NCBI RefSeq assembly: GCF_006494375.1
Contig: NZ_VHIZ01000037.1
Span: 1 to 64,000, forward strand
Length of the DNA: 64,000 bases
Source of the DNA: Pantoea anthophila
GTDB taxonomy: Bacteria > Pseudomonadota > Gammaproteobacteria > Enterobacterales > Enterobacteriaceae
Direction of reading: 5' to 3'
The notes beneath the pieces are model-generated. The model made no database searches and had not been told where the DNA came from. It saw nothing but the letters and a program-made list of their open reading frames with translations. The translations under genes and the position numbers were made by a program. Within the stretch, counting starts at the first letter, position 1. The number at the start of each line of letters is the position of its first letter. Shown here one piece after another: positions 25,044 through 33,419 of this stretch.

Positions 25044-26972
25044 CTATCCGTTAACCACTTTGAATACGGATATTTCCTGTGCAAGCTGTGCTGCCTCGTC
25101 ACGCAGAACCTGAGTGTTTTCTGCAGTCTGGTTGATCAGTGACAGGTTTTGCTGAATACCGCGCTCCATCTGTGTAACCGCCAGCGTCATTTCAGAAATG
25201 CCTTTGCTCTGCTCATCACCGGCGACCCGCATCTCCCCAACAACCTGTCTGACGCGATGTACGTCGTTAACCAGTTGTTTCAGTTGCTCACCAGCACCTT
25301 TCACCAGCTTGCTGCCAGCAATGACCGTGCTGTCGGAATCGGAAATGAGGAGTTTGATTTCCTGTGCTGCGTTTGCGCTACGCTGCGCCAGCGCACGGAC
25401 TTCTGCTGCTACAACGGCAAATCCTTTTCCCTGCTCACCGGCGCGCGCCGCTTCCACTGCTGCATTCAGCGCCAGTATATTGGTCTGGAAGGCAATGCTG
25501 TCAATCAGTCCCAGTATTTCAGCTACGCGTTGTGAGGAGTTCTGTATGGCTGCCATAGTTTGCACCATTTCCTCCATTGTTCCTGAACTGGTCTGCGCAA
25601 TCTGCGAAGTTTTTTCCGCGACCGTATCTGCCAGCCGGGTGTTTTCAGCGTTCTGCTGTACTGTTGCGTTAAGCTCTTCCATCGCAGCAGCACTCTGCTC
25701 AAGCGCAGCGGCCTGCTCCGCAATCTTGTCTGAAAATGACTGATTGCTTTGAGCCAGCCCCGATGCATTGAGCGCTACCGTTTCGCTGCTGCCTTGAACA
25801 CGCGTGATTACACCCGCAATCTTATCGACGAAAATGTTGAAGGCTCCGGCAATGTCGGCAAGTTCGTCGTGACCATTACGCTCAAGACGGCGCGTCAGAT
25901 CGCCATCTCCTGTCGCAATCTCGTTCAGAGCATCATAGGTATGACGCAGGCGCTGACCAATACGTTGTGTAAACCACCAGGTGAGAATAAGCAGAATAAT
26001 CATGGCAGGCACAAGGAATATGAAAATATCCCACATGATCGTGCGGGCCATGCCACTGACCACTTTCTCCGGCGTAACCAGACCTATGATCCAGCCAGTT
26101 CCCGGCATGCGGAACAGGGTAACCTGTGCGGATTGATTCAGGTGTGCATCATTAATACGATCGACTGTGGTCAGGGTTGCATCAGGCCCGAGGCTTTTTA
26201 ATTTTGACACAACGGGCTGCAGCCAGCTCTCTTTCTGAGCAACAGTGGATAAGGTATTCAGCACTTTGGTATCCACGCCAGGGTAGTAGAGCAGCGTACC
26301 GGTCTTGTCTGCCGCAAGGGCATACCCCCCCGTCACATTACCCTGAGTTTTCACAAACTGTGCCAGGTTATCCAGCATCACATCCAGTGTAGCGACACCC
26401 GCGAAACGATCACCGGCATAGTAGGGTACGCTGCAGGTCACCATTTTGACGCCTGAAACCTGATCCTGATAAACATCGGACCAGGTACAGCGATCGCGTG
26501 GCGCATTGCGAGCCTGGGTATACCAGCTTTCCTTGTGATAATCGCCGGTAGCAGGCTGATTATATCCGTCAGAGTAAGCGAGTTTGCCACTCTCTTCACG
26601 CGCCCAGAAGAAGCTGCGCAGTGCAGTGCCTGCAACAAACGCATCCGGCTCAGGCCAGATGCCTCCACCGGCGATAGTATGATTACCATTACTGTCGATC
26701 ATTTGCGGAAAACTGTTCTGCCACAGCAAAACATCGTGGGGCAGCACCTCTGCCAGACGCGCCATGCTGACTGCCTCTCCCTGAATGCCCGCCAGCTGCT
26801 GGTCCAGCCTGCTGACCAGGTTTCCACCGGCTTGCTCAATTAATTTATTGCTGGCTTCAATAATGCGTGGCTGACCACGTAACAACAGTACAAGACAGAC
26901 AATTGCGGTCGTCACGCCTAACAGCAGGACGCCACCCAATGTCATTTTTGTAGCAATACGTGCAGGAAACAT
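25044..26972 (-). CDS. Methyl-accepting chemotaxis protein with Cache sensor
   Basis: 642 aa. TM helix about residues 10-30, periplasmic Cache-type ligand domain (about 40-310, with SDGYNQPATGDYHKESWYTQA and DRFAGVATLDVMLDNL), second TM about 315-335, HAMP domain, then the signalling domain with the invariant hairpin IAFQTNILALNAAVEAARAG. No C-terminal CheR-binding pentapeptide (ends FKVVNG). Inner-membrane receptor, probably for small molecules such as amino or organic acids. It is an orphan with no che genes nearby; a FliA-type promoter lies 85 bases upstream, tying it to flagellar expression. Inserted among phage relics. Confidence 0.93.
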   Translation of the reverse strand: MFPARIATKMTLGGVLLLGVTTAIVCLVLLLRGQPRIIEASNKLIEQAGGNLVSRLDQQLAGIQGEAVSMARLAEVLPHDVLLWQNSFPQMIDSNGNHTIAGGGIWPEPDAFVAGTALRSFFWAREESGKLAYSDGYNQPATGDYHKESWYTQARNAPRDRCTWSDVYQDQVSGVKMVTCSVPYYAGDRFAGVATLDVMLDNLAQFVKTQGNVTGGYALAADKTGTLLYYPGVDTKVLNTLSTVAQKESWLQPVVSKLKSLGPDATLTTVDRINDAHLNQSAQVTLFRMPGTGWIIGLVTPEKVVSGMARTIMWDIFIFLVPAMIILLILTWWFTQRIGQRLRHTYDALNEIATGDGDLTRRLERNGHDELADIAGAFNIFVDKIAGVITRVQGSSETVALNASGLAQSNQSFSDKIAEQAAALEQSAAAMEELNATVQQNAENTRLADTVAEKTSQIAQTSSGTMEEMVQTMAAIQNSSQRVAEILGLIDSIAFQTNILALNAAVEAARAGEQGKGFAVVAAEVRALAQRSANAAQEIKLLISDSDSTVIAGSKLVKGAGEQLKQLVNDVHRVRQVVGEMRVAGDEQSKGISEMTLAVTQMERGIQQNLSLINQTAENTQVLRDEAAQLAQEISVFKVVNG

Positions 26973-27056
26973 ATTTATCCTTATTTATCAGGAAATTATT
27001 TTCTTTATGTGACGAGCTTTCTGTGGAAAGCAACCTGGTGATATACCCCTTATTGA

Positions 27057-27083
27057 TTATCGGCAGGCGCCTGCGGATGTTCA
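27057..27083 (-). promoter_or_regulatory. FliA (sigma-28)-type promoter for the chemoreceptor
   Basis: On the minus strand an exact GCCGATAA -10 element at 27064-27057 with a weak -35 (TGAACATC, 27083-27076) 11 bases upstream. About 85 bases before the receptor start. The -35 is a poor match to TAAAGTTT. Confidence 0.6.
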
Positions 27084-27333
27084 GAAAATGTCCAGCTTAT
27101 TTAGCTGGTCAGAGGAGAGCTGCCCGTTCCCCGGTATTTGCCCTGTCTGCTTCTGGCACGAAAAAGCGCTGATTGTGAGGACATCGATAACTTCCGGAGA
27201 TCCAGTGGTGCCTCAGAAATGTCAGTCTCTGATGCAAATTAACGGGCAGGCAGGGTGTCATCAGACGCAGTCGGGCAATGAGCACAGAACGTACAGCAGT
27301 TGCTCGCAGGACAGCGTTTCACTGTTCTGGCCG

Positions 27334-27870
27334 TTACCGGATGAGTTCATTGAATGGTGCAGGGAGGGGGATTTGGCGCTGCGGGCTGTTCACGCGATTC
27401 GTAGTTCTTTTTCTTTGCTTCAGCAACTGAAAAAAGCTTTCTGCAACTACATTATCGTGGCAGTTACCGCGATGGCTCATGCTGACTTCAAGTCCATGTG
27501 ATTTCAGGAACGACTGCCACTCATGACATGTGTACTGACTGCCCTGATCAGAGAACCCGCGCCTGTTTTGGGGGGTATGCCGCCGTACAGCCATCAGCAA
27601 TGCGTTCAGGACACTCTGCTTGTCCATCTGCGGTTACATTGACCAGCCAGTAATCTCATCATCTGTCATATCGTCCAGGATTGAGACGTCATAGAGCCGA
27701 GAAAACTTTATCTCTGACAGGTCTGCACGAAATACCAGTCACCGATCATCCTCACGCTGAGCACTAAAATGCCGCTCAAAAACGTTATGGATCAACAGAT
27801 GCAACCTCCGGGCATACCCATGAGTCGCTGAATGAATGATATACGTCTGGGCGGGTCAACCTAACAATCG
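27334..27870 (-). mobile_element. IS3-type transposase (OrfB) relic
   Basis: The clear part (27334-27627) encodes the C-terminal half of an IS3-group DDE transposase: FSDQGSQYT...WQSFLKSHGLEVSMSHRGN..NVVAESFFQLLKQ, with the second Asp (SDQGS) and Glu (AESFF) of the DDE triad. It is cut off after that point. Upstream, pieces equal to the first Asp region and ITGWSM follow with several stops, including a TAA in frame. No orfA and no terminal inverted repeats were found, so it cannot move. Confidence 0.85.
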
Positions 27871-27930
27871 TCACGATATGAACGAACCGCATCCGTTTCT
27901 CGCGCTTAACAGACAAGGGCTTGCGCATCA

Positions 27931-27956
27931 GTTCGCTTTGAGTCAGAAGCGGACAT
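27931..27956. repeat. Dispersed palindromic element, copy 2 (inverted)
   Basis: Reads GTTCGC..GCGGACAT around TTTGAGTCAGAA; its reverse complement aligns with copies at 11651, 33340 and 37827. At the outer edge of the IS3 relic. Confidence 0.5.
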
Positions 27957-27992
27957 CTGTATCAGGCAGCCTGCAAGGGAGAGCATAGCGCG

Positions 27993-28175
27993 TTAAGTCA
28001 GAGGCGAGAAGGAGGAATAAGGCACACATATCTTTAACTGAGACAGTGGAAAGCGCCTTTTGAAAAACCTTCCTTTAATGATCCAACCGCACAACGCCAT
28101 ACCGTCTTCACATTCCAGCACAACCATTGTTTGTTTTCTTTTCCGACGCCGAACAATTGTGCCCACCCCTGTCAT
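27993..28175 (-). CDS. Small basic protein coupled to a TetR gene
   Basis: 60 aa, very basic N-terminus (VRRRKRKQ), two cysteines, mixed beta-like pattern. Its ATG overlaps the TetR stop (ATGA) and it has AGGAAAGG upstream, so it is probably translated with the regulator. No family recognised. Could be a chance frame, but the coupling is suggestive. Confidence 0.45.
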   Translation of the reverse strand: MTGVGTIVRRRKRKQTMVVLECEDGMALCGWIIKGRFFKRRFPLSQLKICVPYSSFSPLT

Positions 28176-28810
28176 ATTGAAGCCTTTCCTGAATGATCTT
28201 CATCATTAACATTGCTGCTCATGAGCACGGATCTGACAACAAAATCATTACATTTTTTAAGCTCCTCACTGTCAGGCTGAATTTTTCCGTATATCCGCAT
28301 CCCTTCCAGCATCATAAAAATGCTCAGCGCCATGACTCTTGCGTTTTCATCGCGCCGAAAGACCTGCTGAGCCTGACCAGTGGATAGTATGTTTTCCAAA
28401 CGATTGATTATTGAATTGAATTTATGGTGAACCCTTTTTTTTACCTCTTCGTCACCCGGTAAAAGTTCACTGGCAGCGGCAATTGTGAAACACCCTTTCT
28501 CTCCATCAGGAGAGGATGATAAAAGCGCCACAAATTCGAGCGTATCGCGCAATGCAGCTTCTGGCGATAACTCTACCTCGCGTTTGGCTGCTCTGGAAAC
28601 GCCTTCATCCATATATTGATGTAGCGCCGCCAGATAGATAGCTCGCTTATCCGGATAGAGCTTATAGATACTGGCGCTGGCTAACCCTGATGCTTTCATC
28701 AGATCGGACATTGAAGTTGCCCGATATCCTTTTTGCCAGAAACAGTCCAGCGCAGTGTTCAGGAAGTCCTGTGGATCGAATTCTCGAGGTCTGCCAGCAG
28801 ATGATTTCAT
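28172..28810 (-). CDS. TetR/AcrR-family transcriptional regulator
   Basis: 212 aa from the ATG at 28810 with an AGGGGGA site; the open frame continues upstream but without family sequence. N-terminal helix-turn-helix (FLNTALDCFWQKGYRATSMSDLMKASGLASASIYKLYPDKRAIY, given in pieces: TSMSDLMKASGLASASIYKL is the recognition region) and a C-terminal ligand/dimer domain (MMLEGMRIYGKIQ). It resembles regulators of oxidoreductase or efflux genes, but no such target adjoins it; the target may be lost or elsewhere. A dyad around TTCGAA lies just upstream, suggesting autoregulation. Confidence 0.88.
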   Translation of the reverse strand: MKSSAGRPREFDPQDFLNTALDCFWQKGYRATSMSDLMKASGLASASIYKLYPDKRAIYLAALHQYMDEGVSRAAKREVELSPEAALRDTLEFVALLSSSPDGEKGCFTIAAASELLPGDEEVKKRVHHKFNSIINRLENILSTGQAQQVFRRDENARVMALSIFMMLEGMRIYGKIQPDSEELKKCNDFVVRSVLMSSNVNDEDHSGKASI

Positions 28811-28831
28811 TTCATCCCCCTGTGTTGATAA

Positions 28832-28853
28832 TTGATTGTAGTTCGAACAATCT
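28832..28853. promoter_or_regulatory. Probable TetR operator
   Basis: Imperfect dyad with GATTGT on the left and ACAATC on the right around TTCGAA, one base off perfect symmetry, 22-43 bases before the TetR start. Fits an autoregulatory operator. Confidence 0.5.
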
Positions 28854-29076
28854 ACAATTGAAAGCTCCTGTACATCTCCGACTTCAAAACTCGCCTGCTT
28901 GCCCATTTTTGTGCTGTCTGCGGCGATAGCATGTCCGCTTTTCGCCTGTAGCAGACACCGGCGTACACACATGCGCATTGCCGGCTGTAACGACTTATAC
29001 TCATCACAGGAGTCATAAATGTGTATGCCTGTTGGATGCAGACAGGCAGCAATGCTGGTCAGAATGGAGCATTTTA

Positions 29077-29454
29077 ATGGCCTTTCAGAATCCCGCTCAG
29101 AACTACACCGAAACGCGCCTTAACCTGGGCGATCTCGTTCATCTTTCCCCTTACTCAACCTATTTGATGCGCAGCGAAAGCGACTGCCCCGATGCCGGTA
29201 TTGTGAAAGGATCCGTGCTGGCTATCGATCGTGCACTGACGCCTGTACACCGCCAGCTAATCGTTGCTGAGGTTGACGGGGAGCTGACGCTGAGACGACT
29301 GCTGCTCAATCCGGTTCCCGCCCTGCAGGCGCTGGACGAGGACGAAACGGTAACAGTGCTGGATGTGAACCAGACGCTGCCCGTCTGGGGTGTGGTTGCC
29401 TATGCGCTCACTGATGTGGCCGGGGTGGGATTCAACGGGCCGGCAGGAGAGTAG
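29077..29454 (+). CDS. umuD: UmuD'-like protein encoded in pre-processed form
   Basis: 125 aa from the ATG at 29077. Its first residues (MAFQNPAQNYTETRL) align with E. coli UmuD from Gly25, that is directly after the RecA-stimulated cleavage site, so the N-terminal arm is absent. The catalytic Ser60 position is Asp36 or Cys37 (RSESDCPDAG) and Lys97 is Arg73 (LTLRRL), so self-cleavage is neither needed nor likely. The C-terminal beta fold (LPVWGVVAYAL) is intact. It probably binds UmuC to form a constitutively mature pol V-type complex. Two bases before umuC. Confidence 0.85.
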   Translation: MAFQNPAQNYTETRLNLGDLVHLSPYSTYLMRSESDCPDAGIVKGSVLAIDRALTPVHRQLIVAEVDGELTLRRLLLNPVPALQALDEDETVTVLDVNQTLPVWGVVAYALTDVAGVGFNGPAGE

Positions 29455-29456
29455 GG

Positions 29457-30719
29457 ATGTTTGCGCTGGCCGATGCCAATAATTTTTACGCCTCCTGTGA
29501 AACGGTATTCCGACCCGACCTGCGCGGAAAACCCATTGTGGTTGTGTCGAATAACGATGGCTGCGTTATTGCCCGCTCGGCTGAAGCAAAGCGAATGGGC
29601 ATAAAAATGGCGGCCCCGCTGTTTAAGAATGAGCGTTTCTTCAGGGAGAACGGGGTATACGTATTCAGCTCCAACTACGAGCTGTATGGCGACATGTCGG
29701 CACGCATGATGGCGATACTGGGGGAGATGGCTGCGGGGCAGGAAGTTTACTCAATTGACGAGTGTTTTCTGGACGTTACAGGGATTAACAGCCTTATCCC
29801 GCTTGAGACCTTCGGACAGCAGATGCGCGAGCGTATCCGCAGGGAAACCGGACTCATCATTGGCGTGGGGTTTGCGCCGACAAAAACGCTGGCGAAACTG
29901 GCCAACCATGCGGCCAAGAAATGGACACAGACTAATGGCGTCGTGGACCTGTCCGACAGACACCGGCAGCGAAAGCTCCTGCACCTGACCGACGTCAGCG
30001 ATATCTGGGGCATTGGTCAGCGCATCAGCAAACGCATGAATCAGATGGGAATAACAACGGCTCTGCAGCTGGCAGACAGCAACATCAGCATGATACGGAA
30101 AAATTTTGACGTCATCGTTGAGCGTATCACCCGTGAGCTGAATGGTGAGTCCTGCATTGCGCTTGAGGATGCACCGCCGCCAAAAGAGCACATACTGAAC
30201 TCGCGGTCGTTTGGTGAAAGAGTCACAAAACTGGAAGACATGCAGCAGGCAATCGTGCTGTATGCCACGCGTGCGGCAGAAAAGCTCAGGGAGCAGAATT
30301 CACGCTGCAGGCATATCAGTGTCTCAGTTGCCACCGGCAGACATGGCGATGAGCCGCGATATTCCAACACGGCATCCTGCATGTGCGATTATCCGACCAG
30401 TGATACGCGGGACATTATAGAATCAGCGCTTCGCGGTCTTGGAACTATCTGGCGGGAGGGCTTCCGCTATGCCAAAGCTGGGGTGATGTTGGGAGATTTT
30501 TACCCGTCCGGCATGACGCAGTTTGACCTGTTCAGTGAGCAGCAGCCCCGTGCAAACGCAGATGCTTTAATGGCGGCACTGGACGGCATTAATCGTTCAG
30601 GGAAAGGCAAGGTCTGGTTTGCGGGGCAGGGAGCGCGCGACAGCTCATGGCAGATGAAGCGTGAAAGGTTGTCGCCACGCTATACAACGCGGCTGAAAGA
30701 TATTCCGGGAATAAAATAA
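29457..30719 (+). CDS. umuC: UmuC-type Y-family DNA polymerase (pol V subunit)
   Basis: 420 aa, full length. Catalytic acidic residues Asp6 (ALADANNFYAS) and Asp101/Glu102 (YSIDECFLD) are intact. Little-finger region and the beta-clamp-binding motif TQFDLF are present near residue 355. It performs error-prone translesion synthesis with UmuD' and RecA. It starts 2 bases after the umuD' stop. I see no clear LexA box (CTGT-N8-ACAG) just upstream of 29077. Its 3' end is repeated as a relic at 20452-20735 in the same direction. Confidence 0.93.
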   Translation: MFALADANNFYASCETVFRPDLRGKPIVVVSNNDGCVIARSAEAKRMGIKMAAPLFKNERFFRENGVYVFSSNYELYGDMSARMMAILGEMAAGQEVYSIDECFLDVTGINSLIPLETFGQQMRERIRRETGLIIGVGFAPTKTLAKLANHAAKKWTQTNGVVDLSDRHRQRKLLHLTDVSDIWGIGQRISKRMNQMGITTALQLADSNISMIRKNFDVIVERITRELNGESCIALEDAPPPKEHILNSRSFGERVTKLEDMQQAIVLYATRAAEKLREQNSRCRHISVSVATGRHGDEPRYSNTASCMCDYPTSDTRDIIESALRGLGTIWREGFRYAKAGVMLGDFYPSGMTQFDLFSEQQPRANADALMAALDGINRSGKGKVWFAGQGARDSSWQMKRERLSPRYTTRLKDIPGIK

Positions 30720-30998
30720 TTTCACCTGATAATGTGAAGGCAGATCGCGAGATCCTGTCTGGATTAAAGAGGTTTCAGGGAAGAATAGCCTTATCCGAAG
30801 GCTGCCATAAAAATACAAATGCCTCATACCTGTAATGTTGCAAAAATGGTATTACGGCTTCAACGTTTGCTTCTGAAACAAAGCGGACTGACGTCAGGTC
30901 AGCTTCCGTGATGATCGAAAAGCGCCGGGCGGATAAACCTTTTCTGGGCCAGTACTTTATGTTTTTCTTCACTTAGCAATCGTAACAAGGACACTATC

Positions 30999-31271
30999 GT
31001 GAAAATCTACTGGACCCAAAAGAGTATTCCCGAACTAAAAGACCTATCTTTTCGGGAGCGGGGAAGTCGTTGGCGTAGAGCATACAAATCGGCCTTCCGG
31101 CACTGGCAGACCTGGGTGGGACTCATGCTCTGCGGGGCCCTCGGTGGCGCGGGAGCGTACTTTGGCGACCTAACCGGCGCCGTAATATGTGGCGGGCTGG
31201 GCGGCTTTATTTACGGTCAGATCGTGACACACGTTGTCCTGAAACATTATCGCCACCGGCTGCAGGACTAA
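30999..31271 (+). CDS. Small two-helix membrane protein
   Basis: 90 aa with a GTG start and AAGG upstream. Basic N-terminal half (RERGSRWRRAYKSAFRHW) then Gly-rich hydrophobic helices (WVGLMLCGALGGAGAYFG and TGAVICGGLGGFIYGQIV) and a basic tail. I do not recognise the function; proteins of this size and shape occur in temperate phage and near umuDC on mobile elements. Confidence 0.65.
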   Translation: MKIYWTQKSIPELKDLSFRERGSRWRRAYKSAFRHWQTWVGLMLCGALGGAGAYFGDLTGAVICGGLGGFIYGQIVTHVVLKHYRHRLQD

Positions 31272-31504
31272 GCCAGCTGTTCTTTGAAGACATTAAGGCT
31301 TGCAGGCTCAGTAAGCTGTTGGTGCAGCTCTTGATTCGTGCGTCTCAGTGAATGCCACCTGGGAGCTACTGATAGTCAGCCAACTGCGCCGCTGTAATCT
31401 CCCTGAACTGTGGGGGCAAAAGGCCTGAGGCATGCTGATAACGCTGGCGTCGCTAAGCCATATTTCTATTTTTCCGGTTGCTGAAATGAGCAGTGGTGTC
31501 AAAA

Positions 31505-31660
31505 CGCCCATGCACAGCACATTATTGATGTGAACAAACATTACCCGGCTGATGCTGGGCGACTTCGCGTTTATGAGTTTGAAGTGCCCAGGCAGGTTGC
31601 CATTTATGGCAGGCAGAAGACCTTACAGCATCAGCTGAGCGGGTTCTGTCTCAGTAACCG
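31505..31660 (+). pseudogene. Fused relic of the DsbA-like and circularisation genes
   Basis: 31513-31536 matches the QHIIDVNK segment of the DsbA-like gene (3580-3603) with two silent differences, and 31545-31645 matches the start of the next tail gene (3979-4080: GDFEFMEFEVP..AIHGRQKT..QHQL). The 380 bases between are deleted. It shows that a second tail locus also had these two genes side by side. Surrounding sequence 31272-32063 has no intact gene. Confidence 0.8.
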
Positions 31661-31866
31661 GTGATCTGCCGGGCAATGCTTATTCCGCTGCCGCTGATGT
31701 TGAGTGCCTCTATGGAGACATGGCCAGAGGGCTGGCCGCTGGCGGCATCGCCTCCTAAGGACAGTTACAGTTGCTGCAGCCGTTCCTGGGTCTCGCAATT
31801 TCGGCAACGCTGCTGTCTGAAACGGTAGGCCCGGTGATGATTATGATAATGCTGGGTATCATCCTG

Positions 31867-31896
31867 TGTGCAAATCTGCTCAAGCAGATTTGCACA
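31867..31896. repeat. Perfect 14-bp inverted repeat
   Basis: Arms TGTGCAAATCTGCT and AGCAGATTTGCACA separated by CA. No T run follows, so a terminator is unlikely; it may be a recombination site, operator or element end in this decayed stretch. Confidence 0.7.
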
Positions 31897-32063
31897 TCAG
31901 GCCACAACCACTTCCTCTGTCTTTTTGGGCGCTGAAAATGACTGCTTCTGACCAGGAATGTGGCTTTTATTGCAGGATGATGTTGTCATGTTCAATCTCA
32001 ATCGGGTCAGGAGATGTGATTCGGGTTGCCGCCTGTGAGCGAACAGCAGATATAAAAACCTGA

Positions 32064-32456
32064 TTATCTGGCGCTTCCTAAGTCTCGGTCACTTTCCAGA
32101 CCTTTAATCATCAGTGTGGCTTCTTCGATACGAATAAATCGTCCAGAATCATCTGTTTCAGCGAACATATACACTTCCATATCTGCCTCTTCACCATCAC
32201 GCTTAAAACACAAAACACGATGCCTTGAAGCATAGCGATTTCCATCCCGTAACTCGTCGTGCATCTCAATTATGCCGGAAGCAATGATCTCGCGAAGTTT
32301 ACGTGCATGTTGAGTAAATCCATCTAAGTCCTCCCACGCGTTATCAGTACGCTGCCGATAACCGGGACTAAAATAGCGATTAATTATCACATCGAGTGGC
32401 ATCTGCTGTTGGTTAAGAATCTCATCCAGTACGTCAGTAATAGAAATCATTTTCAT
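32064..32456 (-). CDS. NTF2/SnoaL-like protein
   Basis: 130 aa, single alpha+beta cone domain of the nuclear-transport-factor-2-like superfamily (YFSPGYRQRTDNAWEDLDGFTQHARKLRE, split: YFSPGYRQRTDN and EDLDGFTQHARKL; later HDELRDGNRYASRHRV). Such proteins are small-molecule binding proteins or isomerases; substrate unknown. It is divergent from an AraC regulator 94 bases away, a common pairing, so it is the probable regulated target. Confidence 0.75.
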   Translation of the reverse strand: MKMISITDVLDEILNQQQMPLDVIINRYFSPGYRQRTDNAWEDLDGFTQHARKLREIIASGIIEMHDELRDGNRYASRHRVLCFKRDGEEADMEVYMFAETDDSGRFIRIEEATLMIKGLESDRDLGSAR

Positions 32457-32549
32457 GGTCTGCCCTCAGTAAAAGTCAGGCGTACTTTACAATCGACTCG
32501 ATGGCTTCGGTACGGTATAAAAGACATCAAATACCTCAGACGCGCCAAT

Positions 32550-33320
32550 ATGACTGAACCATTGATTTCGTTCACCCGGACTTTAGCTCCAGATGGCCCC
32601 CCATTGATTGTCACAGTCAGCCAGTCTGATGCAATAAGGGAAACGGCTCGCCACCATCACTCCTGTGGACAATTACTCGGAGCTGAGGATGGGCTGCTTA
32701 CGGTCGATGCCGGAGATTATCGGTGGGTCGTACCGGCAACGCATGCCGTATGGATACCTCCAGATGTTTCGCATGGACTACGCTCGCACGGCCCTTATTC
32801 AGGCTGGAGTATCTATGTGTCTGCCACCCTATGCAGTGAACTAACTGATAAACCTGCTGTTCTCTCAATTACAAATTTGTTGCGTGAGGCAATAACACGG
32901 GCAGCCTCATGGGAAAATGCAGAATTAAATGCGCCTCAAAAACGTTTAGCTGGCGTTATTCTGGATGAAATAGGCTCCCTTCCTGAGGTCGATCTTGGGC
33001 TGCCCATGCCGCAGGATGTCCGGCTCGTCAGAATTGCTCAGGCACTATCTGACAACCCGAACGACGATCGCGGACTTAAGGAATGGGCGGTCTGGGCAGG
33101 AATATCTTCGCGCACACTGTCTCGTCGGTTTAACGCTGAAACTGGTTTTACCTTTAATGAATGGCGACAGCGCATACGGCTACTCAAGGCTCTTGAGCTT
33201 TTGGCTTCAGGCAAGCAAGTGACAACAGTTGCACTGGAACTTGGGTACAACAATGTGAGTGCCTTCATCGCCCTGTTTCGCAGAGTATTTGGTACGACGC
33301 CCGCGCGGTTTAAAATTTAA
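32550..33320 (+). CDS. AraC-family regulator with cupin sensor
   Basis: 256 aa from the ATG at 32550; the open frame extends upstream into the promoter region without family features. N-terminal cupin (HHHSCGQLLGAEDGLLTV..WVVPATHAVWIPPDVSH) and C-terminal double helix-turn-helix (GLKEWAVWAGISSRTLSRRF and VALELGYNNVSAFIALFRRVFG). Likely senses a small molecule and controls the NTF2-like gene opposite. Confidence 0.88.
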   Translation: MTEPLISFTRTLAPDGPPLIVTVSQSDAIRETARHHHSCGQLLGAEDGLLTVDAGDYRWVVPATHAVWIPPDVSHGLRSHGPYSGWSIYVSATLCSELTDKPAVLSITNLLREAITRAASWENAELNAPQKRLAGVILDEIGSLPEVDLGLPMPQDVRLVRIAQALSDNPNDDRGLKEWAVWAGISSRTLSRRFNAETGFTFNEWRQRIRLLKALELLASGKQVTTVALELGYNNVSAFIALFRRVFGTTPARFKI

Positions 33321-33339
33321 ATATCCAGGCCTGCATTAA

Positions 33340-33363
33340 GCGTCCGCTTCTGGCACAAGCGGG
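33340..33363. repeat. Dispersed palindromic element, copy 3
   Basis: GCGTCCGC..AAGCGGGC around TTCTGGCAC, directly after the AraC stop. Compare 11651-11676. Confidence 0.55.
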
Positions 33364-33382
33364 CTTACCACCAGGAATAAAT

Positions 33383-33401
33383 AACCCGCCGAAGCGGGTT
33401 T
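33383..33401 (-). terminator. Terminator with UUCG loop
   Basis: On the minus strand ACCCGC-TTCG-GCGGGT followed by a T-rich run (TTATTTATT). It ends the Cys-rich protein transcript and lies between the convergent genes. Confidence 0.8.
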
Positions 33402-33419
33402 AGCAAATTTAATTCATTC

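Noticed and set aside
30775..30972. 65-codon minus-strand frame (GTG start) after umuC
   Set aside because: No ribosome site and it covers the umuC flank that is repeated as decayed DNA at 20.7 kb.
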